A DNA stretch of 18,565 nucleotides from JAICIG01 sp035532215 (lineage in GTDB: Bacteria > Planctomycetota > Planctomycetia > Pirellulales > JAICIG01). The notes under the pieces were generated by a model. The model made no database searches. It saw only the letters and a list, made by a program, of their open reading frames with translations, and was not told where the DNA came from. Both the position numbers and the translations under genes were made by a program. Positions 15,401 through 18,565 of this stretch are shown one piece after another (positions within the stretch are counted from its first letter, which is position 1; each line of letters opens with the position of its first letter). The stretch spans positions 1 to 18,565 of the forward strand of contig DATKRK010000175.1 in the NCBI GenBank assembly GCA_035532215.1, given 5' to 3'.

Positions 15401-16426
15401 ATGTCTTCCGCTACCAACCGTTTGCGGGGAATCTTCACCCCGAACATTGTCCCGCTCGATGCCCGCGGCGAGATCAACGAAGGCGAATTGCGCCGCTATA
15501 CCGATTGGCTGATCGAACGCGGCGTGCACGGCCTGTATCCCAACGGCTCGACGGGCGAGTTCACGCGATTTACGCCCGAAGAGCGGCGGCGGATCATCGC
15601 TATCATGGCCGACCAGAATCGCGGCCGCGTGCCGATTCTGGCCGGCGCCGCCGAAGCCAACGTCCGCGAGACGATTGCGGCCTGCGAGTATTATCACAGC
15701 CTGGGCGTGCGGGCGGTGGCCATCGTCTCGCCGTATTACTACAAGCTCAGCCCGGCGTCGGTCTATGCCTACTTCGCCGAGATCGGGCGTAATACGCCGA
15801 TCGACGTGACGCTTTATAACATTCCGATGTTCGCCTCGCCGATCGACGTGCCGACCGTGCAACGGCTGAGCGAAGAGTTCGAGAAGATCGTGGCCATCAA
15901 GGACTCGTCGGGCGACTTGCCGAACATGATTCGCATGATTCGCGCCGTGCGCCCCAACCGGCCCGACTTCAGCTTCATGACCGGCTGGGACGCCGCCTTG
16001 ATGCCGATGCTCTTGATCGGCTGCGACGGCGGCACCAATGCCACCAGCGGCGTCGTGCCGGAGATCACGCGCAAGCTCTACGATTTGACCGTCGCCGAAC
16101 GAATCGATGAAGCGCGCGAGTTGCAATATAAGATTCTCGGCCTGTTCGACGCGATGCTCTACTCGGCCGACTTTCCCGAGGGCTTCCGCGCGGCGCTCGC
16201 GCTGCGAGGGATCAACCCCGGCGTCGGCCGGCAGCCGCTTTCGGACGCGCAGCAAGTGCAGATCGCCGCGCTCAGCCGCACGCTGCAATGCCTGCTGGCC
16301 GAAGAGGGCTTCACCGACGAACCGGTCGGCGGCTGCCCCGCCTCGACCCCGCAAGCCGACCCCAAAGCCGTCGATCAGATCGTGCAAGGCGTAATGGCCG
16401 AATTGAAGCGTCGCGGGATGGCGTAA
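15401..16426 (+). CDS. DapA-superfamily aldolase/lyase with C-terminal encapsulation-peptide-like tail
   Basis: A 341-residue class I lyase of the dihydrodipicolinate synthase / N-acetylneuraminate lyase family. Barrel motifs are GSTGE (49-53), the catalytic Tyr139 in YNIPMF, the Schiff-base Lys167 in AIKDSSGD, and GCDGGTNATSG (208-218). The segment after YNIP is MFASP, without the arginine that binds aspartate semialdehyde in true DapA, so a sugar-acid aldolase (2-keto-3-deoxy acid type) or another pyruvate-dependent lyase is likelier than lysine biosynthesis. The barrel ends near residue 303. A linker (TDEPVGGCPASTPQADP) and an amphipathic helix AVDQIVQGVMAELKRRG follow, resembling the peptides that target enzymes into bacterial microcompartments. 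The next gene, 155 bases on, encodes a BMC shell protein, which supports that reading. ATG at 15401 begins MSSATNRLRG just before the first barrel strand. Confidence 0.85.
   Translation: MSSATNRLRGIFTPNIVPLDARGEINEGELRRYTDWLIERGVHGLYPNGSTGEFTRFTPEERRRIIAIMADQNRGRVPILAGAAEANVRETIAACEYYHSLGVRAVAIVSPYYYKLSPASVYAYFAEIGRNTPIDVTLYNIPMFASPIDVPTVQRLSEEFEKIVAIKDSSGDLPNMIRMIRAVRPNRPDFSFMTGWDAALMPMLLIGCDGGTNATSGVVPEITRKLYDLTVAERIDEARELQYKILGLFDAMLYSADFPEGFRAALALRGINPGVGRQPLSDAQQVQIAALSRTLQCLLAEEGFTDEPVGGCPASTPQADPKAVDQIVQGVMAELKRRGMA
16361..16417 (+). other. Putative microcompartment encapsulation peptide (coding segment)
   Basis: Residues 321-339 of the aldolase. Hydrophobic residues fall at positions V324, I327, V328, V331, M332 and L335, giving one greasy face, with D, Q, E and K on the other. 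The spacing matches the I/V-x-x-I/V-V-x-x-V-L/M-x-x-L pattern of known encapsulation peptides, and it is separated from the barrel by a Pro/Gly-rich linker, as in known cargo enzymes. Function here is inference from pattern and neighbour. Confidence 0.55.
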
Positions 16427-16440
16427 GGAAATTCGGAACG

Positions 16441-16553
16441 AGGGAGGGCCGGGCGCCCTCGCCCGGCAAACATCCAATCAAGGGAGGGCCGGGCGCCCTC
16501 GCCCGGCAAACATCCAATCAAGGGAGGGCCGGGCGCCCTCGCCCGGCAAACAT
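16441..16553 (+). repeat. 40-bp tandem hairpin repeats (2.8 copies) in the BMC gene leader
   Basis: Two exact 40-base units (16441-16480, 16481-16520) are followed by 33 bases of a third (16521-16553). Each contains GCCGGGCG-CCCT-CGCCCGGC, an 8-base stem with a 4-base loop, then AAACATCCAATCA. They fill almost the whole gap between aldolase and shell gene. The hairpin core recurs in the 18381-18470 repeats, so this is a genomic repeat family, but here it could act as an mRNA processing or translation-tuning element. Confidence 0.85.
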
Positions 16554-16581
16554 CGGATCGATCCCAACTGAACTAACTTCT

Positions 16582-17226
16582 ATGGCCACTCCATTCCGCG
16601 TTCCGCCTTCCGAATTCCACGTTCCCATCAGCCTCGCGCTCTTGGAAATCGGCAACCTGTCGCCGGCCTTCGTCGTCGCCGATCGTTGCGCTAAGGCGGC
16701 AGGCGTGCGGATCATCGGGATCGAGAGCACGGATAGTACGGCCCAGTGCATCAAGCTCGCCGGCTCGACCGACGACGCGCGCGAGGCCGCCGAGACCGGC
16801 GCCGAACTGGGGCGGCGGATGGGCACGACCGCCTTTTGGACCTGGCTGCCGGCCCCCCGAGAAGAAACTTTGCGGCTGGCGACCCAGCCGCCGGTCTACA
16901 GTCCTTTGTTGGGCGTTTACGACGCCCGTGCGCCTTTGGAGAAATCGATGAACCCGTCTGATGCGATCGGCTTGCTGGAAACTCAAGGACTCGTCGCGGC
17001 GCTGCACGCGACCGACGAGATGCTCAAATCGGCCGCCGTGTCTCTCGTCGGCAAGGAGAAGATCGGCGCCGCCTACGTGACGATCATGGTCCGCGGCGAC
17101 GTGGCCGCCGTACAGGCCGCCATTTCTGCGGGCAAGCAAACCGTCGAGCGACTCGGCGGCAAGCTGATCATGGCCGACGTGATCCCCCGTCCCCACCCGG
17201 AATTGGCGGCGCTGCTGCCAGGATGA
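16582..17226 (+). CDS. Tandem-domain bacterial microcompartment shell protein (BMC-T)
   Basis: A 214-residue protein with two BMC folds. Domain 1 (about 16-85) runs from SLALLEIGNLSPAFVVADRC to AAETGAELGRRM. Domain 2 (about 127-205) is canonical: AIGLLETQGLVAALHATDEM, then GKEKIGAAYVTIMVRGDVAA at the pore-lining segment, then VQAAISAGKQTVERLGG. The length and two unequal domains fit the trimeric, pseudohexameric BMC-T class rather than a single-domain BMC-H. Such proteins tile the facets of microcompartments and their pores pass metabolites or hold cofactors. In domain 1 the segment STAQCIKLAG places Cys56 where the pore loop is expected. The gene follows a DapA-like aldolase with a targeting-like tail, so the two probably belong together. 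ATG at 16582 has no good Shine-Dalgarno sequence, and hairpin repeats end 28 bases upstream. No BMC-H or BMC-P gene is seen. Confidence 0.88.
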   Translation: MATPFRVPPSEFHVPISLALLEIGNLSPAFVVADRCAKAAGVRIIGIESTDSTAQCIKLAGSTDDAREAAETGAELGRRMGTTAFWTWLPAPREETLRLATQPPVYSPLLGVYDARAPLEKSMNPSDAIGLLETQGLVAALHATDEMLKSAAVSLVGKEKIGAAYVTIMVRGDVAAVQAAISAGKQTVERLGGKLIMADVIPRPHPELAALLPG

Positions 17227-17252
17227 TGGGAAGTGGGAAGGATGTACACGGA

Positions 17253-17271
17253 CGGATGAAAAAGTCATCCG
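17253..17271 (+). terminator. Weak terminator-like hairpin after the BMC gene
   Basis: CGGATGA-AAAAG-TCATCCG forms a 7-base stem with a 5-base loop, 26 bases after the BMC-T stop codon. There is no T-tract downstream, so it is at best a weak or factor-assisted terminator. Confidence 0.3.
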
Positions 17272-17297
17272 CAGCAAGGAGCAGGGAAATGCGGATT

Positions 17298-17399
17298 AGG
17301 AACGGACGAAAAATAACTTCGGCAACTTTGTTGGCCCTCACCTAACCTCTCCCAGAAGGAGAGGGATTTGTAGGACGAAGTTATTTTTCGTTCGTTCCT
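17298..17399. repeat. Nested palindrome, 24-bp arms
   Basis: The left arm 17298-17321 (AGGAACGGACGAAAAATAAC onward) and the right arm 17376-17399 are reverse complements with one mismatch. The loop contains a common intergenic palindrome, CCTCTCCC-AGAA-GGAGAGG. It sits inside the 383-base gap 17227-17609, which otherwise holds the weak hairpin at 17253, the promoter at 17555 and no gene that I can support. Confidence 0.75.
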
Positions 17400-17554
17400 G
17401 AACTAAGGCGCGAGCGTGCGGGCGGCTTGGCCCAAGTGAGGGCAGTTTCACGACATGCGCAAACCTTGAACTCCGCTCTGCTTTTGCAGCCTCGCGACTC
17501 CGATCTCCTCCTTTCTATCTCCATCCTTCCGCCTCGCCTTTTTGGGTTGCGGCG

Positions 17555-17563
17555 TGATATAAT
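17555..17563 (+). promoter_or_regulatory. Extended -10 promoter for the UVR-motif gene
   Basis: TGATATAAT at 17555-17563 is a perfect extended -10 element (TGnTATAAT). No good -35 hexamer lies 16-18 bases upstream, as is normal for this promoter class. Transcription would begin near 17570, leaving about 40 bases of leader before ATG 17610. It also argues against the longer frame starting at 17427. Confidence 0.55.
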
Positions 17564-17609
17564 TCCGAGAGTGGGGGCTCGGAACTTGTGGCAGCGCACC
17601 AACGAAACG

Positions 17610-18347
17610 ATGGCGAAACGGCGACACATCGACACGATCCTCAAGGATTGGGAGTTCGTCCCCGGCGAGGTCAGTGCGCGGATCGCGCGCGGCGGCGACG
17701 GCCGGGAAGTGTTGCAAATGCGCATCGACCTGGGCCTCTTGCAGTTGGAAACAACCGGCCGCCCCGATGGCGAACGGCCCGGCGGCGCCGAGACGTATTT
17801 CGACTACTTGCTGGCTCTTGCGGTTCACGAGGGCACGGACTTCGTGCTCACGGAAGAACAGTGCGCCGAGGCCGATCGCGAGTTCGTGCAGTTCTATCAG
17901 CGGCGGATTTGCTGGCTGGCGCTGCGCGAGTTCGAGCACGCGGTTCGCGACGCCGACCATAGCCTGGCGTTCATGGACTTCGTCCGCGATCGCTCGCCCA
18001 GCGAGGACTGGACGATGTCGCACGAGCAGTACCGCCCGTTCATCCTGTTCCATCGCACGCAGGCCAAGGCGCTGGTGACGCTCGAAGAGCACGGCCCCGA
18101 GGCGGCGATCGAGGAGATCAACCGAGGGTTGAACCGGATGCGCAATTTGTATGCCGAGTTTGACTTGGAAGAACGGTTCGACGACGACGAGCTCGTCGAG
18201 CGGCTGGACCAGTTGCGCGAGTCGTTACGCGACCATTACCACGTCGGCCGCACCTTGGATGAGCAGCTTGCCGACGCCGTCGCCAGCGAAGAATACGAGT
18301 TGGCGGCCAAGCTCCGCGACGAAATCGCCCGCCGCACGGCGAATTAG
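17610..18347 (+). CDS. UVR-motif protein, planctomycete family
   Basis: A 245-residue soluble protein. The N-terminal part is strongly patterned: MAKRRHIDTILKDWEFVPGE, GGDGREVLQMRIDLGLLQLE (28-47) and TTGRPDGERPGGAETYFDYL (48-67). A helical middle section follows, with helix-repeat features around QYRPFILFHRTQAKALVTLE. The last 30 residues (LDEQLADAVASEEYELAAKL and onward) form a UVR motif, the helical hairpin found in UvrB, UvrC, ClpC and McsA that mediates protein-protein contact. No nuclease or ATPase motif is visible, so it is not UvrB or UvrC; it may be an adaptor for a repair or proteolysis partner, which is inference. ATG at 17610 is preferred because the TATAAT promoter lies between it and the start of the longer frame. 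There is no good Shine-Dalgarno sequence. Confidence 0.8.
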   Translation: MAKRRHIDTILKDWEFVPGEVSARIARGGDGREVLQMRIDLGLLQLETTGRPDGERPGGAETYFDYLLALAVHEGTDFVLTEEQCAEADREFVQFYQRRICWLALREFEHAVRDADHSLAFMDFVRDRSPSEDWTMSHEQYRPFILFHRTQAKALVTLEEHGPEAAIEEINRGLNRMRNLYAEFDLEERFDDDELVERLDQLRESLRDHYHVGRTLDEQLADAVASEEYELAAKLRDEIARRTAN

Positions 18348-18380
18348 GCGGTAGTTCAGGGCGTCCTCGCCCGCTTCATG

Positions 18381-18470
18381 GAGGACCGGGCGCCCTCGCC
18401 CGGCGCAATGGAGGATCGGGCGCCCTCGCCCGGCGCAATGGAGGATCGGGCGCCCCCGCCCGCTTCTCAG
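18381..18470 (+). repeat. 30-bp tandem hairpin repeats (3 copies)
   Basis: Units at 18381-18410, 18411-18440 and 18441-18470 begin GAGGAYCGGGCGCCCTCGCC; the third has diverged at its end, and a partial unit seems to precede the first. The core CGGGCGCCCTCGCCCG equals that of the 40-base repeats at 16441-16553, but the flanks differ. They follow the UVR-motif gene by about 33 bases. Confidence 0.8.
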
Positions 18471-18540
18471 AACGTCCGCGTATTTTAATACGACAGGCGG
18501 AAGCCAACGAGACATTAAGCGCCTCGTGGGGCGGCCTTCC

Positions 18541-18565
18541 TCACCCGTCGGCGAATGACGGGTGA
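18541..18565. repeat. Hairpin at the right window edge
   Basis: TCACCCGTC-GGCGAAT-GACGGGTGA is a perfect 9-base stem with a 7-base loop ending at the last base of the window. What follows is unknown, so a terminator for the UVR-motif gene is possible but cannot be judged. No gene is seen in 18471-18540. Confidence 0.5.

Noticed and set aside
15401..16426. Lysine-pathway dihydrodipicolinate synthase (dapA)
   Set aside because: Tyr139 and Lys167 are present, but the segment YNIPMFASP lacks the substrate-binding arginine expected after YNVPS in DapA, and the tail and BMC neighbour point elsewhere. It is kept as a superfamily-level call.
16441..16553. CRISPR array
   Set aside because: The units are directly adjacent with no unique spacers, only 2.8 copies exist and no cas gene is near. 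The same holds for 18381-18470.
17610..18347. UvrB or UvrC excision nuclease fragment
   Set aside because: Only the short UVR hairpin is shared; no helicase or nuclease motif exists and the protein appears complete with its own promoter.

Overview
The window reads as a chromosomal stretch of a GC-rich planctomycete, most likely a member of the Pirellulales or a relative. That assignment is inference. It rests on several protein families I know mainly from Planctomycetota (the two conserved unknowns at 4262-4849 and 5088-5540, and the UVR-motif protein at 17610-18347), on a hopanoid gene pair (shc, hpnH), on a microcompartment shell gene, and on gene gaps filled with palindromic repeats. No rRNA, tRNA, CRISPR array, transposase, integrase or phage gene was recognised.

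Layout. 265-2340 (+) is a three-gene cassette: an SxtJ-type small membrane protein, a DUF5989-type single-span protein and a membrane-anchored SGNH/GDSL hydrolase. A SNF2-family helicase (2361-4124, -) converges on it. Next come two divergent conserved unknowns (4262-4849 - and 5088-5540 +). The second has a clear sigma-70-like promoter and leads a tight operon with an alpha/beta hydrolase (4-base overlap) and a diacylglycerol/lipid kinase (16-base gap). A secreted zinc-metallopeptidase-like protein with a C-terminal beta-sandwich domain follows (7756-9246, +).

The hopanoid block on the minus strand holds squalene-hopene cyclase (10530-12716) followed by the radical-SAM enzyme HpnH (9262-10395). 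Cyclase makes hopene or diplopterol, and HpnH attaches 5'-deoxyadenosine to give adenosylhopane, the entry to extended hopanoids. Upstream of shc, on the same strand, is a large GT-C/ArnT-like membrane protein (12950-15181).

The most interesting part is 15401-17226 (+). A DapA-superfamily aldolase/lyase carries, after its catalytic barrel, a flexible linker and a short amphipathic helix that looks like a bacterial-microcompartment encapsulation peptide. The next gene encodes a tandem-domain (BMC-T) shell protein. Their leader region holds almost three copies of a 40-base hairpin repeat. No aldehyde dehydrogenase, phosphotransacylase, BMC-H or BMC-P gene lies in the window, so this is either a minimal satellite locus or one edge of a dispersed compartment system. 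The substrate is unknown.

The window ends with a UVR-motif protein under an extended -10 promoter, then 30-base tandem repeats sharing the core of the BMC leader repeats. Intergenic repeats are a theme: at least five unrelated palindromic families occur in 18.5 kb.
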